This document shows, in pieces, positions 38,193 through 51,061 of a DNA stretch of 64,000 bases; within the stretch, counting starts at the first letter, position 1; the number at the start of each line of letters is the position of its first letter. This stretch comes from Sodalis ligni (GTDB lineage Bacteria > Pseudomonadota > Gammaproteobacteria > Enterobacterales > Enterobacteriaceae). The notes below the pieces were generated by a model, which was not told where the DNA came from, did no database searches, and saw nothing but the letters and a program-made list of their open reading frames with translations. Both the position numbers and the translations under genes were made by a program. Location of the stretch: contig NZ_CP075169.1 of assembly GCF_016865525.2 (NCBI RefSeq), forward strand, positions 4,278,337-4,342,336, given 5' to 3'.

Positions 38193-39074
38193 ATGGTAAT
38201 GAACAAAAATCATCGCGAATCCCTGCTTACTGTTCTACAGAGCCGCCGTCGGCTATTGCTGTCCGGCCTGGCCATGTTCGCCATGGCTAACCGTTCGGTC
38301 ATGGCGGCGGACGGCCTGCTGCGCACCGGCCAGCCTCAGCGGAAAGACGCCGGCAGGCCCCGCTGCGTCATGATAGATCCCGGCCACGGCGGCATCGACC
38401 CCGGCGCAATCGGCCATCTGGGTATCGAGGAAAAACACGTGGTATTACGCATTGCCAATAAGGTTCGGGCCAACCTGGCGATGCAGCCTCATATTCAAAC
38501 CAGACTGACCCGTGAACAAGACGAGTTCATTCCCTTATTTCGACGGGTCGAACTGGCGCAGGAACACCGGGCGGATCTTTTTGTCTCCATCCATGCCGAT
38601 GGCTTTACCGACGCTTCCGCAGCCGGCGCATCGGTTTTTGCCCTGTCCAACCGCGGCGCCAGCAGCGCCATGGCCGCCTACCTTTCCAATCGGGAAAATG
38701 CCGCCGACGACGTGGCGGGAGCAAAATACAAACAACAAGATAATTACCTACAGCAGGTCCTGTTCGATCTGGTGCAAACCGACACCATCAAAAACAGCCT
38801 GACGCTGGGCCGCCATCTGCTCAACCATATCCGCCCGGTCCACCAGCTGCACAGCCAGCATACCGAGCAGGCGGCTTTCGCCGTGCTCAAATCCGCATCG
38901 ATGCCCTCGGTGCTGGTGGAAACGTCTTTTATTACCAACCATCGGGAAGAGCAGTTGCTGGAAACCACTGATTTTCAGGATCGTATCGCCCTAGCCATCA
39001 GCAAAGGAATAATGGATTTTTTTGACTATTACGACGCTCATGAACGCCATTTCACCAGTAATAGCGGAGGTTGA
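38193..39074 (+). CDS. amiA: N-acetylmuramoyl-L-alanine amidase AmiA (Tat-exported)
   Basis: This 293-residue periplasmic amidase cuts the peptide stems of septal peptidoglycan during daughter-cell separation. The N-terminal SRRRLLLSGLAMFA is a twin-arginine signal, as in E. coli AmiA. The Amidase_3 domain (about 58-280) shows the zinc ligands in MIDPGHGGIDPGAIG, SIHADGF, and the ETSFITN segment with the catalytic glutamate. It is upstream of hemF, with 94 bases between. Confidence 0.96.
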   Translation: MVMNKNHRESLLTVLQSRRRLLLSGLAMFAMANRSVMAADGLLRTGQPQRKDAGRPRCVMIDPGHGGIDPGAIGHLGIEEKHVVLRIANKVRANLAMQPHIQTRLTREQDEFIPLFRRVELAQEHRADLFVSIHADGFTDASAAGASVFALSNRGASSAMAAYLSNRENAADDVAGAKYKQQDNYLQQVLFDLVQTDTIKNSLTLGRHLLNHIRPVHQLHSQHTEQAAFAVLKSASMPSVLVETSFITNHREEQLLETTDFQDRIALAISKGIMDFFDYYDAHERHFTSNSGG

Positions 39075-39168
39075 CCGGCGTTACCCATTAGGCATGGCCC
39101 CAGCAGAAGGTTATACTGGATACCGTTTATAACGTATAACGGCGCGCCATCAACCATGAGTGAGTTGA

Positions 39169-40091
<923 letters not shown>

Positions 40092-40092
<1 letters not shown>

Positions 40093-40541
40093 TGGCTATT
40101 TGGGTTGACGCCGATGCTTGCCCCAAAGTCATCAAAGAAATCTTGTTTCGCGCCGCACAGCGCGAATCCATCCAGACCACGCTGGTGGCCAACCAGACGC
40201 TGGCGGTACCGCCGTCACCCTTTATCCGCACCCTGCGCGTAGGCGCCGGGTTTGACGTAGCGGACAATGAAATCGTCCGACGCGTCGGCGTGGGCGATCT
40301 GGTGATCACCAGCGATATCCCGCTGGCGGCGGAGGTGATGGGGAAAGGCGCGGTGGCGCTCACTCCCAGGGGAGAACGCTACCGGCCTGAAACCATCCGT
40401 GAACGCCTCACCATGCGCGACTTTATGGACACCCTGCGCGCCAGCGGCATCCAGACCGGCGGGCCCCCGCCCCTCAGCCAGCGGGAACGCCAGGAATTCG
40501 CCCGGGAATTGGATCGCTACCTGCAGCAGTCAAGAGGATGA
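40092..40541 (+). CDS. yaiI: UPF0178 (YaiI/YqxD) family protein
   Basis: This 149-residue protein begins [18 protein letters not shown] and contains [12 protein letters not shown] and [14 protein letters not shown], the UPF0178 core, and the C-terminal [12 protein letters not shown]. The DUF188 fold is PIN-like, with acidic residues (Asp6, Asp8) suggesting a nuclease, but no function is proven. In E. coli yaiI is elsewhere, so coupling to hemF here is a local arrangement. Confidence 0.93.
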
Positions 40542-40687
40542 TCGTTATAAGCGACCCGCCATCGGTTTCAACCATCAAAATAATCAGAAAAAGCGCATTT
40601 CATTCTCCGTCTTGTTGAGGCAGTGTTATCCTTTAGTTAACTCTTCCTTCAACAAGATGTACCATATCTTCCTTCATGGAGTTGAGA

Positions 40688-41638
40688 ATGAACCAGCTAG
40701 AAGCGCTAAAACAATTCACCACCGTTGTGGCCGACAGCGGCGATATCGATTCGATCCGCCATTACACCCCGCAGGACGCCACCACCAATCCGTCATTGAT
40801 CCTCAAAGCCGCCAGCCTCACCGCCTATCAGCCGCTGTTTGAAGACGCGCTGGCCTACGCCCGCAAGCAGGGCGGCACGCGGGAAACCCAAATTATCAAT
40901 GCCAGCGACAAGTTAGCGGTGAATATCGGCGTGGAGATCCTGAAAAGCGTGCCGGGGCGAGTCTCCACCGAAGTGGATGCCCGGTTATCGTTCGATCGCG
41001 GCATGTGCGTCGCCAAAGCCCGCAAGCTGGTAGGCCTATACCATGAACAGGGGATCGATAAATCCCGCATCCTGATTAAGCTGGCGTCCACCTGGGAAGG
41101 CATCAAAGCGGCGGAAGAGCTGGAGCGCGAAGGCATCAACTGCAACCTCACCCTGCTGTTCTCCTTCGCCCAGGCCCGCGCCTGCGCTGAAGCCGGGGTT
41201 TATCTTATCTCCCCCTTCGTCGGCCGCATCTATGATTGGTATAATCAGCGCAAGCCCCTGGACCCCTACGATGTTGAACAGGATCCGGGCGTAAAATCGG
41301 TGCGTGCCATCTATGAATATTATAAACAGCATCGCTACCAAACGGTGATCATGGGCGCCAGCTTCCGTAAAACCGAACAAATCCTGGCGCTGGCCGGCTG
41401 TGACCGTTTAACCATTTCCCCGGCGCTGCTGGAAGAGTTGCACAAAAGCGACCTGCCGGTAGAACGCAAGCTCACGCCGTCCACCACCGGGCTGCATCAG
41501 CCGGCGCCGCTGTCCGAACCCGAGTTCCGCTGGGAACACAATCAGGACCCGATGGCGGTGGACAAGCTGGCCGAAGGCATCCGTCAATTTGCGGTAGATC
41601 AGCAGAGCCTGGAAGATCTCCTCTCGGCAAAACTCTAA
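40688..41638 (+). CDS. talA: Transaldolase (TalA)
   Basis: This 316-residue pentose-phosphate enzyme carries the Schiff-base lysine in [19 protein letters not shown]. Other landmarks are [35 protein letters not shown] and [12 protein letters not shown]. TalA rather than TalB is chosen because it directly precedes a transketolase gene 14 bases away, as talA-tktB in E. coli. Ribosome-binding site GGAG lies upstream of the ATG at 40688. Confidence 0.96.
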   Translation: MNQLEALKQFTTVVADSGDIDSIRHYTPQDATTNPSLILKAASLTAYQPLFEDALAYARKQGGTRETQIINASDKLAVNIGVEILKSVPGRVSTEVDARLSFDRGMCVAKARKLVGLYHEQGIDKSRILIKLASTWEGIKAAEELEREGINCNLTLLFSFAQARACAEAGVYLISPFVGRIYDWYNQRKPLDPYDVEQDPGVKSVRAIYEYYKQHRYQTVIMGASFRKTEQILALAGCDRLTISPALLEELHKSDLPVERKLTPSTTGLHQPAPLSEPEFRWEHNQDPMAVDKLAEGIRQFAVDQQSLEDLLSAKL

Positions 41639-41652
41639 TTCGCGGAGCCTGT

Positions 41653-43647
41653 ATGACTACACGTAAAGTACTGGCCAACGCCATCCGCGCATTAAGCATG
41701 GATGCGGTGCAAAAAGCCAATTCCGGCCACCCCGGCGCGCCGATGGGCATGGCCGATATCGCCGAAGTCCTCTGGCGAGACTTTCTGCAGCACAATCCCG
41801 CCAATCCGAAATGGATGGACCGGGATCGTTTCATCCTCTCCAACGGCCATGGCTCGATGCTGCTTTACAGCCTGCTGCATCTTACCGGCTATAACCTGCC
41901 GATGTCCGAACTGCAAAACTTCCGCCAGCTGCACTCCAAAACGCCGGGCCACCCGGAATACGGCTACACCGATGGCGTTGAAACCACCACCGGCCCCCTC
42001 GGGCAGGGCATCGCCAACGCGGTGGGTATCGCCATCGGCGAACGTACCCTGGCGGCGCAGTTCAACCGTCCGGGCCACGATATCGTCGATCATTATACCT
42101 ATGTCTTTCTCGGTGACGGCTGCATGATGGAGGGGATCTCCCACGAGGTTTCCTCTTTGGCCGGCACCATGAAACTGGGCAAGCTGGTGGCGTTCTACGA
42201 CGACAACGGCATTTCCATTGACGGCCACGTGGAGGGCTGGTTCACCGACGATACCGCCAAACGGTTTGAAGCCTACGGCTGGCACGTGGTGCGCGGCGTG
42301 GACGGCCATGACAGCGACGCGGTAAAGAGCGCCATTGAACAGGCCAAGGCCATTACCGACAAACCCTCGCTGCTGATGTGCAAAACCGTTATCGCCTTCG
42401 GCTCGCCGAACAAGGCCGGTACCCATGGCGCCCACGGTGCGGCGCTGGGTAACGACGAAGTAGCCGCCACCCGCCAGCATTTGGGCTGGACCTCGCCGCC
42501 GTTTGTTATCCCGCAGGAGATTTACGACGCCTGGGACGCCAAAGCCGCCGGCGCCGCCCGCGAGGCCGCCTGGAACGAAAAATTCGCCGCCTACGAACAG
42601 GCCTACCCGGAGCTGGCGGCGCAGTTCAAGCGCCGCACCGAGGGTCGACTGCCCGATGACTGGCAGCGGCAAAGCCAAGCCTATATCGAAAAGCTACAGG
42701 CCAACCCGGCCAAGATAGCCAGCCGCAAGGCATCGCAAAACGCCCTGGAAGCATACGGTCCGCTGCTGCCGGAGCTGTTGGGCGGTTCTGCCGATCTCGC
42801 CCCCAGCAATCTGACTATTTGGTCGAAGTCGGTTCCCCTGGCGGAGGATCCGGCGGGCAACTATATCCACTACGGCGTGCGCGAGTTCGGCATGACCGCC
42901 ATCGCCAATGGTATCGCCCATCATGGCGGCTTCGTACCCTATACCGCCACCTTCCTGATGTTCGTGGAGTACGCCCGCAACGCGGTGCGTATGGCGGCCC
43001 TGATGAAAGCACGGCAGATTATGGTCTATACCCATGACTCTATCGGCCTGGGGGAGGACGGCCCAACCCATCAGCCGGTGGAACAACTGGCCAGTCTGCG
43101 TCTGACGCCGAATATGAGCACCTGGCGGCCCTGCGATCAAGTGGAAACCGCGGTGTCCTGGCAGCAGGCCGTTCAGCGCCATAACGGCCCCACCGCGCTG
43201 ATTCTTTCCCGGCAGAATCTGGCCCAGCAGGAACGTACGCCGCAGCAGTTGTCGGATATTGCCCGCGGCGGCTATATCCTCAAAGATGCCGACGGCGCCC
43301 CTGAGCTGATTATCATCGCCACCGGTTCGGAAGTTGAACTGGCGGTATCCGCCTGGGAAAAGCTGAGTAAGGAAGGCCGGAAGGTGCGGGTGGTATCGCT
43401 GCCCTCCACCGATGTATTCGACCTGCAGGATGCGGCATATCGCGAAGCGGTGCTGCCGGGTACGGTATCGGCGCGGCTGGCCATTGAAGCCGGTATCGCC
43501 GATTACTGGTATAAATATGTGGGATTGAAGGGGGCCATCGTCGGTATGACCACGTTCGGCGAATCGGCACCGGCCGAGGCGCTGTTTGAAGCGTTTGGCT
43601 TTACCATTGAGAATGTCATGGAAAAAGCCCGCTCCCTGCTGCATTAA
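41653..43647 (+). CDS. tktB: Transketolase
   Basis: This 664-residue thiamine-diphosphate enzyme transfers two-carbon units in the pentose-phosphate pathway. It shows the [17 protein letters not shown] start, the ThDP-binding [18 protein letters not shown] loop, the pyrimidine domain with [20 protein letters not shown], and a C-terminal domain ending in [16 protein letters not shown]. The symbol tktB is given by context (talA neighbour); the sequence alone does not separate TktA from TktB. Confidence 0.95.
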   Translation: MTTRKVLANAIRALSMDAVQKANSGHPGAPMGMADIAEVLWRDFLQHNPANPKWMDRDRFILSNGHGSMLLYSLLHLTGYNLPMSELQNFRQLHSKTPGHPEYGYTDGVETTTGPLGQGIANAVGIAIGERTLAAQFNRPGHDIVDHYTYVFLGDGCMMEGISHEVSSLAGTMKLGKLVAFYDDNGISIDGHVEGWFTDDTAKRFEAYGWHVVRGVDGHDSDAVKSAIEQAKAITDKPSLLMCKTVIAFGSPNKAGTHGAHGAALGNDEVAATRQHLGWTSPPFVIPQEIYDAWDAKAAGAAREAAWNEKFAAYEQAYPELAAQFKRRTEGRLPDDWQRQSQAYIEKLQANPAKIASRKASQNALEAYGPLLPELLGGSADLAPSNLTIWSKSVPLAEDPAGNYIHYGVREFGMTAIANGIAHHGGFVPYTATFLMFVEYARNAVRMAALMKARQIMVYTHDSIGLGEDGPTHQPVEQLASLRLTPNMSTWRPCDQVETAVSWQQAVQRHNGPTALILSRQNLAQQERTPQQLSDIARGGYILKDADGAPELIIIATGSEVELAVSAWEKLSKEGRKVRVVSLPSTDVFDLQDAAYREAVLPGTVSARLAIEAGIADYWYKYVGLKGAIVGMTTFGESAPAEALFEAFGFTIENVMEKARSLLH

Positions 43648-43651
43648 GGCG

Positions 43652-44359
43652 CTATGCCACCGCGCCCCGCAAGCTTTCAGCCAGATACTCGGCCCACAGG
43701 CCGGCTATCCACTTCACCCCCTTTACGGTGAAGCGCGTCTGGGAAAAGGGATGGCGGCTTTCACTGGTGCCGGTATGGACTTCAAAACGTCCGGCATCCA
43801 GGTGCTGCCGATGAGGGGTCAGCACGCCGCCTAGGCGGTACATGATTTGGCGCTCCAGCAGGAACCGCCGAAAATCCGCCTCTTTGACCTTCAGCAGCTT
43901 GCAGACCTGGCGAAAGCCCATAGCCTCTTCCACCACGACATAGCGATCAAAAAAATCCGCTTTCGGCGCGATGAGGGCCACACGCCTTTCCAGGGCCTGG
44001 CGCCGCTCATACTCCTCGGCCCAGGCACGGGCGGCCACCGCCGGATTGGTAAAATCGGGCAGGTCGTGCTGCAACTCCCGTTCATGCCAGCGGTCGAGGA
44101 CCAACGGCGTGAAGGACGGGGACAAACGCGCGATGACCATCAGCGAATCCCTCTTGTTCAACTGATATTCCTGACGGATTTTCCCCTCCCGCTGATAGTC
44201 CGATGTACATAACGGCTGGGGGAATCGCCGGCTGGTTTCCAGGCTTTTGATCAGGCGCGTCACTTCGCCATGAGGGGTCCCGGTCAAGTCGGCCAGTTCA
44301 CGGCTGCTCATCGAGACCGTTTGATGAAGGGTTTCAAAACCCGCTGCGGATATCTTCAT
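43652..44359 (-). CDS. Phage antirepressor-like protein (Rha-type N-terminus, KilAC/ANT C-terminus)
   Basis: This protein of about 235 residues has an N-terminal Rha-type domain (MSSRELADLTGTPHGEVTRL, then YQLNKRDSLMVIARLSPSFT and LDRWHERE). The C-terminal ANT/KilAC domain shows PKADFFDRYVVVEEAMGFRQ, VCKLLKVKEADFRRFL, IMYRLGGVLTPH, DAGRFEVHTG and RFTVKGVKWI. Such proteins counter phage repressors. No other phage genes surround it, so it is a remnant or a captured gene. It runs tail to tail with tktB, five bases apart. The ATG at 44359 is used; GTGs upstream are alternatives. Confidence 0.85.
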   Translation of the reverse strand: MKISAAGFETLHQTVSMSSRELADLTGTPHGEVTRLIKSLETSRRFPQPLCTSDYQREGKIRQEYQLNKRDSLMVIARLSPSFTPLVLDRWHERELQHDLPDFTNPAVAARAWAEEYERRQALERRVALIAPKADFFDRYVVVEEAMGFRQVCKLLKVKEADFRRFLLERQIMYRLGGVLTPHRQHLDAGRFEVHTGTSESRHPFSQTRFTVKGVKWIAGLWAEYLAESLRGAVA

Positions 44360-44371
44360 CTCGTTCACCAC

Positions 44372-44609
44372 TTAGTGTCGGAAAGCTACAGCTCCTCATA
44401 GGGAGTTGGTTAAATATACAACACTACTGTGTATATATCCAGCACTGCGTTACAGGTTCAGGTAATCCCTGTGCATTGTCCATGGGTGCCAAGCGCAGGC
44501 ACCGAGGGCTTTACGGGCTATAACGCACAGGTTTGATCATGTTTGAACAAGGTATTGATAGCGATTTACCCAATCATCATTCAGACAATAATCCCAACGG
44601 GACGCTGAC
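44372..44609. other. Intergenic gap between antirepressor gene and nudK
   Basis: No gene is supported. The part next to the antirepressor gene is AT-rich and holds its probable promoter. A small inverted repeat GTGCC-AAGCGCA-GGCAC lies near 44487-44503. No attachment-site duplication was recognised. Confidence 0.3.
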
Positions 44610-45188
44610 TTATGCCTTTAACCACCCCTTTAATTGGGCATGCTGCAACAGCATGATGGTTTTTCCGTCCCGGATGCGTCCGTCCCGCACCATTGCCAGG
44701 GCTTCGCCAAAGGTCAATTCCACCACCTCAATATCCTCATCCTCAATGCCGCCGCCCTCATTATCGCGGCTGGACTCGTCATATTCAGCGGCGAAGAAAT
44801 GCACAATTTCGGTTACGCCTCCGGGGGACATATAGGCGGAGAACAATTTCTCCACTTTACCCACGGCGTAACCGGTTTCTTCTATCGCCTCGCGCCGGAT
44901 GCACTCTTCCGGCGAATCGTCATCCAGCAAACCGGCGCAGGTTTCCAGCAGCATCCCGGTGGGATTGCCGTTCATATAGGTAGGCATACGGAATTGGCGA
45001 ATCAGCACCAGCGTATTTTTCAGGCTGTTATACAACAAAATAGTGGCGCCATTGCCCCGGTCATAGACTTCGCGCATCTGCTGTACGGCGGTGCCGTCTT
45101 TTTTTTGCAGGCTGAATACCAATTTGCGCAGTACGAACCAGTGATCGGATAACAACTTATTTTCCAGTATTTTAATTTTCAACGGCAT
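44610..45188 (-). CDS. nudK: GDP-mannose pyrophosphatase (Nudix)
   Basis: This 192-residue Nudix hydrolase cleaves GDP-mannose. The Nudix box reads [22 protein letters not shown] (Glu-rich metal site intact). The [17 protein letters not shown] and [14 protein letters not shown] segments match E. coli NudK (191 residues). I set the start at the ATG at 45188, after AGAGGGCGCT; the open frame extends upstream without family similarity. Confidence 0.94.
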   Translation of the reverse strand: MPLKIKILENKLLSDHWFVLRKLVFSLQKKDGTAVQQMREVYDRGNGATILLYNSLKNTLVLIRQFRMPTYMNGNPTGMLLETCAGLLDDDSPEECIRREAIEETGYAVGKVEKLFSAYMSPGGVTEIVHFFAAEYDESSRDNEGGGIEDEDIEVVELTFGEALAMVRDGRIRDGKTIMLLQHAQLKGWLKA

Positions 45189-45490
45189 AGCGCCCTCTAT
45201 AATCCGACAGAATGCGATGTAAGTGTGATCGGGATCATAACTCAATGTCCAGCATAGACGGGAGCGATTCACGGCAAAATCATCAACCGGGTTGAGTAAT
45301 ATAAGAAATAACGGCTTTACCGGGCGGGTATTAGTGACAAAGGAAGATAATGTGCGTTGATCACTTTTTACACTATCTCCTTTTTTCTCCACGTTTTCTC
45401 ACGTACTAACGCGTAAAGTACTACGGCGATGGCGCCTCGCATGCATGTCGCCTCACAATAACAGACCAGTCGCCTTGAGGTTTAGATTGA
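45189..45490. promoter_or_regulatory. Shared divergent promoter region of nudK and acrD
   Basis: No gene is seen in these 302 bases. The region must hold divergent promoters for nudK and acrD. In E. coli acrD is activated by CpxR and BaeR, but I could not identify a convincing site here. Confidence 0.4.
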
Positions 45491-48400
45491 ATGGCTAACT
45501 TTTTTATTGATCGCCCGATTTTTGCCTGGGTTTTGGCAATCATTGTCTGTTTAACCGGTACATTGGCCATTTTTACGCTGCCGATCGAGCAATATCCCAA
45601 ATTGACGCCGCCTACCATCCGCATCACCTCCAAATATCCCGGTGCTTCCGCCAAGACGCTGGAAAATACCGTCACGCAAATTATCGAACAAAATATGACG
45701 GGCCTGGATAATTTGCTTTATATGGCGTCCCAAAGCAGTAACTCCGGACAGGCCACCACCACGCTGACGTTTGAGGCGGGGACCAATCCCAACGAAGCCA
45801 TGCAGGAAGTGCAAAACCAACTGCAGGTTGCGCAGCACCGCTTGCCCCAGGCGGTTCAGACCCAGGGGATTACCGTCACCAAAACCGGCGACAGCAACCT
45901 GATGATGATAGCGTTTGTGTCCACCGACGGCTCCATGAACAAAGCCGATATTGCGGACTATATGGTGAGCCATCTGCAGGAACCCCTTAGCCGGGTCAAC
46001 GGCGTCGGCGAAATCGACGCCTACGGTTCGCAATTCTCCATGCGTATCTGGCTAAATCCAGACAAGCTAAACAGTTTTCAACTCACGACCGACGACGTCG
46101 TGACGGCCATCGAGTCGCAAAACAGCCAGGTGGCGGTGGGTCAGCTCGGCGGTACGCCATCGGTGGACAAGCAGGCACTGAACGCCACCATAAACGCCCA
46201 GTCGCAGTTACAGACCCCGGAGCAGTTTCGCGCCATTACCCTTAGGGTTAACAGCGACGGTTCGGTGGTTACCCTTGGCCAGGTGGCGGATATCGAGCTG
46301 GGCTCGGAAAACTACGATTACCTCAGTACCTATAACGGCATGCCCGCCGCCGGCATGGGGGTGAAACTGGCCTCCGGCGCCAATGAGCTGGAAACCAACG
46401 TCAATGTCAAAAAGCGGCTGGCGGAGCTGGCTCCCTACTTTCCACGCGGTCTGAAAGCCGAAATCGCTTATGAAACCGCCCCCTTCGTCACCGCCTCCAT
46501 TGAAGATGTGGTGAAAACCTTGCTGGAAGCCATTCTGCTGGTATTCCTGGTCATGTACCTGTTCCTGCAGAATTTCCGCGCCACGCTAATTCCCACCATC
46601 GCCGTGCCGGTGGTGCTGCTGGGCACCTTTGCCATACTGGCCTCCTTCGGTTTTACCATCAATACCCTGACCATGTTCGCCGTGGTATTGGCCATCGGCC
46701 TGCTGGTGGACGATGCCATCGTGGTGGTGGAAAACGTGGAACGGGTAATGAGCGAGGAATATTTATCGCCGCGGGACGCCACCCGAAAATCCATGGGACA
46801 AATCCAGGGCGCCCTGGTGGGTATCGCCTTGGTGCTGTCGGCGGTGTTTGTGCCCATGGCGTTTTTCGGCGGCACCACCGGGGCGATTTACCGGCAATTC
46901 TCCGTGACCATCGTCTCGGCGATGGTGCTCTCGGTTTTGGTGGCCCTGATTTTAACCCCCGCCCTGTGCGCCACGTTGCTAAAACCGGTGAAAAAAGAGG
47001 ATCACCACGAGAAGAAGGGCTTCTTCGGCTGGTTTAACCGCTGGTTCGACAAAGGGGCCAACCGTTACCAGCGCGGCGTTACCAATATCCTCCAGCGCAG
47101 CGCCCGCTGGCTGCTGCTGTATGCCCTGTTGCTCGGCGGCATGGTGCTGCTGTTCCTGCACCTGCCCACCTCGTTTCTGCCCACGGAAGACCTCGGGGTA
47201 TTAATGGCCCAGGTGCAGCTTCCCACCCAGGCCACCCAGCAACAGACGTTAAAAGTGGTGGGCAAGGTAGAACAGTATTTCCTGACCAAGGAAAAGGACA
47301 ACGTCCTGTCGGTATATTCCACTATCGGCACCGCGCCCGGGGGCAATGGACAAAACGTCGCGCGGATGTTTATCCGGCTAAAACCCTGGGATGAGCGGGC
47401 CAGCAGTTCGACGCGCTCCGCCGCCGCCATCATCGAACGGGCCACCAAGGCCTTCGCCAAAATCCCGGAAGCCCAGGTGCTGGCCAACAACCCGCCGGCC
47501 ATCTCCGGTCTGGGCAATGCCGCCGGCTTTGATATGGAACTGGAAGATCATGCCGGCCTGGGGCACGCTCAGCTGATGGCGGCTCGGGATGAGCTGCTGG
47601 CCAAGGCCAACGCCTCGCCTCTGCTTACCCGTATGCGGCATAACGGTCTGGATGACAGCCCCCAGCTGCAAATCGATATCGATCAGCGCAAAGCGCAGAC
47701 ATTGGGCGTTTCCATTGATGATATTAACGACACGCTGCAAACCGCCTGGGGGTCGACCTACGTTAATGACTTTATCGATCGTGGGCGTATCAAACGCGTT
47801 TATGTGCAGGCGGCGGCGGAATACCGGATGTTGCCCGGCGATATCAACCACTGGTATGTCCGCAATGGCAGCGGCACCATGGTGCCCTTTTCCGCCTTTG
47901 CCACCTCACATTGGGAATATGGTTCACCTCGTCTGGAACGCTATAACGGCCTCTCCTCGCTGGAAATCGTCGGTGAGGCCGCCGCGGGCGTCAGTAACGG
48001 TACGGCGATGGATCTGATGGAAAAACTGGTGGCGCAATTGCCCACCGGCTTTGGACTGGAGTGGACGGCAATGTCCTACCAGGAACGCCTCTCCGGATCG
48101 CAGGCGCCGGCGCTGTACGCCATCTCCCTGCTGGTGGTATTTCTGAGCCTGGCGGCGCTGTATGAAAGCTGGTCCATTCCTTTCTCGGTCATGCTGGTGG
48201 TGCCGTTGGGGGTAATCGGCGCGCTGCTGGCCACCTGGCTGCGCGGTCTGGAAAACGATGTTTATTTCCAGGTAGGATTACTCACCGTTATCGGCCTGTC
48301 GGCGAAAAACGCCATATTGATTGTCGAGTTCGCCAATGAGCTGCATATCAGAGGCCAGGGGCTGGTGGAAGCAACGCTGCACGCTTCGCGCATGCGCCTA

Positions 48401-48658
48401 AGACCCATCCTGATGACCTCGATGGCTTTTGTCTTCGGGGTCATGCCGATGGCGCTCAGCACCGGCGCGGGGTCCGGCAGTCAGCACGCGGTGGGGACCG
48501 GGGTTATCGGCGGCATGCTTTCCGCCACCATCCTGGCCATCGTGTTTATCCCGCTGTTTTTCGTTTTGATTCGCCGGCGCTTCCCGTCCCATACGCAGCC
48601 GCATCCCGAGTCAAACATTCAGCTGTTAACGGAAAGCAGCGAGCATCCGGAGCCGTAA
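45491..48658 (+). CDS. acrD: RND multidrug efflux pump, aminoglycoside type (AcrD)
   Basis: This 1055-residue inner-membrane proton antiporter exports aminoglycosides and other amphiphiles through AcrA and TolC. It is collinear with E. coli AcrD (1037 residues), from [20 protein letters not shown] on. The first half has the proton-relay aspartate pair ([20 protein letters not shown]) and the second half the helices around [20 protein letters not shown]. The C-terminus is about 18 residues longer. It stands alone with its own terminator; no membrane-fusion gene is nearby, as in E. coli. Confidence 0.96.
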   Translation: MANFFIDRPIFAWVLAIIVCLTGTLAIFTLPIEQYPKLTPPTIRITSKYPGASAKTLENTVTQIIEQNMTGLDNLLYMASQSSNSGQATTTLTFEAGTNPNEAMQEVQNQLQVAQHRLPQAVQTQGITVTKTGDSNLMMIAFVSTDGSMNKADIADYMVSHLQEPLSRVNGVGEIDAYGSQFSMRIWLNPDKLNSFQLTTDDVVTAIESQNSQVAVGQLGGTPSVDKQALNATINAQSQLQTPEQFRAITLRVNSDGSVVTLGQVADIELGSENYDYLSTYNGMPAAGMGVKLASGANELETNVNVKKRLAELAPYFPRGLKAEIAYETAPFVTASIEDVVKTLLEAILLVFLVMYLFLQNFRATLIPTIAVPVVLLGTFAILASFGFTINTLTMFAVVLAIGLLVDDAIVVVENVERVMSEEYLSPRDATRKSMGQIQGALVGIALVLSAVFVPMAFFGGTTGAIYRQFSVTIVSAMVLSVLVALILTPALCATLLKPVKKEDHHEKKGFFGWFNRWFDKGANRYQRGVTNILQRSARWLLLYALLLGGMVLLFLHLPTSFLPTEDLGVLMAQVQLPTQATQQQTLKVVGKVEQYFLTKEKDNVLSVYSTIGTAPGGNGQNVARMFIRLKPWDERASSSTRSAAAIIERATKAFAKIPEAQVLANNPPAISGLGNAAGFDMELEDHAGLGHAQLMAARDELLAKANASPLLTRMRHNGLDDSPQLQIDIDQRKAQTLGVSIDDINDTLQTAWGSTYVNDFIDRGRIKRVYVQAAAEYRMLPGDINHWYVRNGSGTMVPFSAFATSHWEYGSPRLERYNGLSSLEIVGEAAAGVSNGTAMDLMEKLVAQLPTGFGLEWTAMSYQERLSGSQAPALYAISLLVVFLSLAALYESWSIPFSVMLVVPLGVIGALLATWLRGLENDVYFQVGLLTVIGLSAKNAILIVEFANELHIRGQGLVEATLHASRMRLRPILMTSMAFVFGVMPMALSTGAGSGSQHAVGTGVIGGMLSATILAIVFIPLFFVLIRRRFPSHTQPHPESNIQLLTESSEHPEP

Positions 48659-48686
48659 GCTGAAAAAGCGTGGACGTAGAAATGAT

Positions 48687-48713
48687 AAAGGCCGCTCCGA
48701 TGGGGCGGCCTTT
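48687..48713 (+). terminator. Intrinsic terminator downstream of acrD
   Basis: The stem AAAGGCCGCTCC-GAT-GGGGCGGCCTTT with flanking T's lies 28 bases after the acrD stop. It is a strong rho-independent terminator. Confidence 0.9.
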
Positions 48714-49554
48714 ATTCTAGAGATGTTATTTTCAAGGTGTTCAAAATTACATAAATATAAAATTGGGGCCTTGTTTTCGGCATATGTTTACTTGCGTAAC
48801 ATTGCTTCAATAAAATCTTACCAGTTACCTAACTCTGTATCAATCATCACTGCCTCTCTGTTCTTGTGCGCTTATTATACAAATGCGCCGTGAAAAGAGA
48901 AGAGCCGTCGGGATAATTTTAGTATATTTCTCGAGCTGCTTCACAAAACGAATTTGCATATTAGAATTAATGCACTATCCTGATGCATTTTCATCATCCA
49001 GGTTACAGAACATATCACTACGGGTTAAGACTATGCTGCCGCAAACCCCATTGGCCGGTCAGTGTCAGCACGCGTATGCCGGGCTTCGGACCGCGTTTCC
49101 CGATAAAAACAGAGGGAGTGTATACATTGGCCCGATGAATGTCAGGCATTTGCCCTAAGGCGGTTATATTAATATTTCTAATCGAATGCCAAATTTACGC
49201 GTTTTTATTAACAATAAACAGCATTAATGAAAGTTATTTCATCTCCGTTTGCCGCGGCGGCCGATTTATGCGAAAAGCGACAATTATATTCCCTTACCTT
49301 TTATTACCTGATTAATAACACCACCGCCTGGCGGGGAAATATCATTGTATTTAATAAGGTCATTAGCGGGATTATGCCTGATGTAGGAATTAAATCAGTT
49401 TAAAACCCTGGTTATGACTCTTAGCGAAAGGCTATTGTCCTGAGAAAGACTTCTCCCCATTGACCGTCGAAAGCCGAGAGGTTCACCCTTGTCTGGATTC
49501 ATACTCCGTTTTCACGCATTATGAAGGTCATTCTGATAAAGGTAGCCTTTCCCC
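48714..49554. other. Long intergenic gap upstream of yffB
   Basis: No gene is supported in these roughly 840 bases. The AT content is high, as in promoter or lost-gene DNA. A frame at 48883-49158 exists but lacks a ribosome-binding site and family features. E. coli has only the tiny gene ypfM between acrD and yffB; I did not find its equivalent. Small RNAs cannot be excluded from sequence alone. Confidence 0.4.
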
Positions 49555-49932
49555 ATGCATGAGCAAGATGTCTCATTAACGATCTACGGAATTAAAAACT
49601 GCGATACGATGAAAAAGGCCCGACGCTGGCTCGACGAGGCGCAGCTTCCCTACCGGTTTCATGATTACCGGGCCGACGGCGTAACCGGCGAACTGCTGCA
49701 GGGCTTTATCCGGCGGACCGACTGGCGAGTGCTGTTGAATACCCGCGGCACCACCTGGCGCAAGCTCAGCGAGGAGCAGCGCAGGCAGGCCGAAGATGCC
49801 GCCGGGGCGTTGGCATTGATGTTAAGCCAGCCGGCCATTATCAAACGTCCGGTTTTGCAGCGGCAGGACGGCGCCCTGCTGGTGGGTTTTGACCCGGCGG
49901 AGTATCAGAAATTTACCGGCCGGGGGGTATAA
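49555..49932 (+). CDS. yffB: ArsC-family reductase-like protein YffB
   Basis: This 125-residue thioredoxin-fold protein shows [20 protein letters not shown], the family Cys in KNCDTMKK, and [12 protein letters not shown]. It belongs to the ArsC/Spx group, but YffB is not a proven arsenate reductase. It is two bases from dapE, and this pairing is the same as in E. coli. Confidence 0.94.
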   Translation: MHEQDVSLTIYGIKNCDTMKKARRWLDEAQLPYRFHDYRADGVTGELLQGFIRRTDWRVLLNTRGTTWRKLSEEQRRQAEDAAGALALMLSQPAIIKRPVLQRQDGALLVGFDPAEYQKFTGRGV

Positions 49933-49933
49933 T

Positions 49934-51061
49934 ATGGCCTGTCCGGTTCTGGAATTAACCCAACAGCTTATCAGGCGACCTTCCCTGAGTCCCGATGATG
50001 CGGGCTGCCAGGCGCTGCTGATATCCCGTCTTCAGGCTGCCGGTTTCACCGTTGAGCCGATGCCGTTCGGCGATACCCTGAACTTTTGGGCCTGGCGCGG
50101 CGAGGGGCGGACCCTGGCCTTTGCCGGCCATACCGACGTGGTTCCGGGCGGCAACGGGGAGCACTGGTTTACGCCTCCCTTCGAACCTGCCCTGCGCGAC
50201 GGTATGCTATACGGCCGGGGCGCCGCCGATATGAAAGGTTCGCTGGCCGCCATGACCGTGGCCGCCGAGCGCTTTGTCGCCCAGCATCCGGATCATCGGG
50301 GACGGCTGGCGTTTCTTGTCACCTCCGATGAGGAAAGCACCGCCGTCAATGGCACGGTAAAGGTGGTGGAAGCACTGATGGCGCGCGGAGAACATCTGGA
50401 TTATTGCCTGGTGGGAGAACCTTCAAGCCACCGGCATGTCGGGGATATCGTGAAAAACGGCCGGCGGGGTTCCCTGACCGCCAATCTGGTGGTCCAGGGT
50501 ATCCAGGGCCATGTGGCCTATCCGCAATTGGCGGATAATCCGGTGCATCGCGCCATACCGGCGCTGAATGAACTGGTATCCACCGTTTGGGATCGGGGCA
50601 ATGCGTTTTTCCCCCCCACCACGATGCAGATTGCCAATATCCAGGCCGGCAGCGGCAGCAATAACGTGATCCCCGGTGAGCTCAAGGTGCAGTTTAATTT
50701 CCGCTTCAGCACCGAGCTGACCGACGGACAAATCCGATCCCAGGTGGAGGCCTTGCTGCAGCGCCACGGCCTGCGCTACAGCCTTGACTGGTGGTTATCC
50801 GGCCAGCCTTTTCTTACCGCCCGCGGCGAACTGGTGGAGGCGGTGGTCAACGCGGTGGAGCATTACCAGGAATTCACCCCTTCCCTGGAAACCACCGGCG
50901 GCACGTCGGACGGCAGATTTATTGCCCGCCTGGGCGCCCAGGTGGTGGAGCTGGGGCCGGTGAACGCCACCATCCATAAAGTGAATGAGTGCGTCAGCGC
51001 CGCCGACCTGCAATTGCTGAGCCGAATGTATCAGCGCATTATGGAGCAATTGGTCCTATGA
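49934..51061 (+). CDS. dapE: Succinyl-diaminopimelate desuccinylase
   Basis: This 375-residue zinc enzyme of lysine and diaminopimelate synthesis has the same length as E. coli DapE. It shows the metal-binding [25 protein letters not shown], and [12 protein letters not shown] with the catalytic glutamate pair, plus [12 protein letters not shown] near the end. The ATG at 49934 is preceded by a G-run. The stop overlaps the M15 peptidase gene start. Confidence 0.97.
   Translation: MACPVLELTQQLIRRPSLSPDDAGCQALLISRLQAAGFTVEPMPFGDTLNFWAWRGEGRTLAFAGHTDVVPGGNGEHWFTPPFEPALRDGMLYGRGAADMKGSLAAMTVAAERFVAQHPDHRGRLAFLVTSDEESTAVNGTVKVVEALMARGEHLDYCLVGEPSSHRHVGDIVKNGRRGSLTANLVVQGIQGHVAYPQLADNPVHRAIPALNELVSTVWDRGNAFFPPTTMQIANIQAGSGSNNVIPGELKVQFNFRFSTELTDGQIRSQVEALLQRHGLRYSLDWWLSGQPFLTARGELVEAVVNAVEHYQEFTPSLETTGGTSDGRFIARLGAQVVELGPVNATIHKVNECVSAADLQLLSRMYQRIMEQLVL

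Noticed and set aside
48883..49158. A 91-codon gene in the acrD-yffB gap
   Set aside because: No ribosome-binding site and no recognisable domain; composition is not gene-like.
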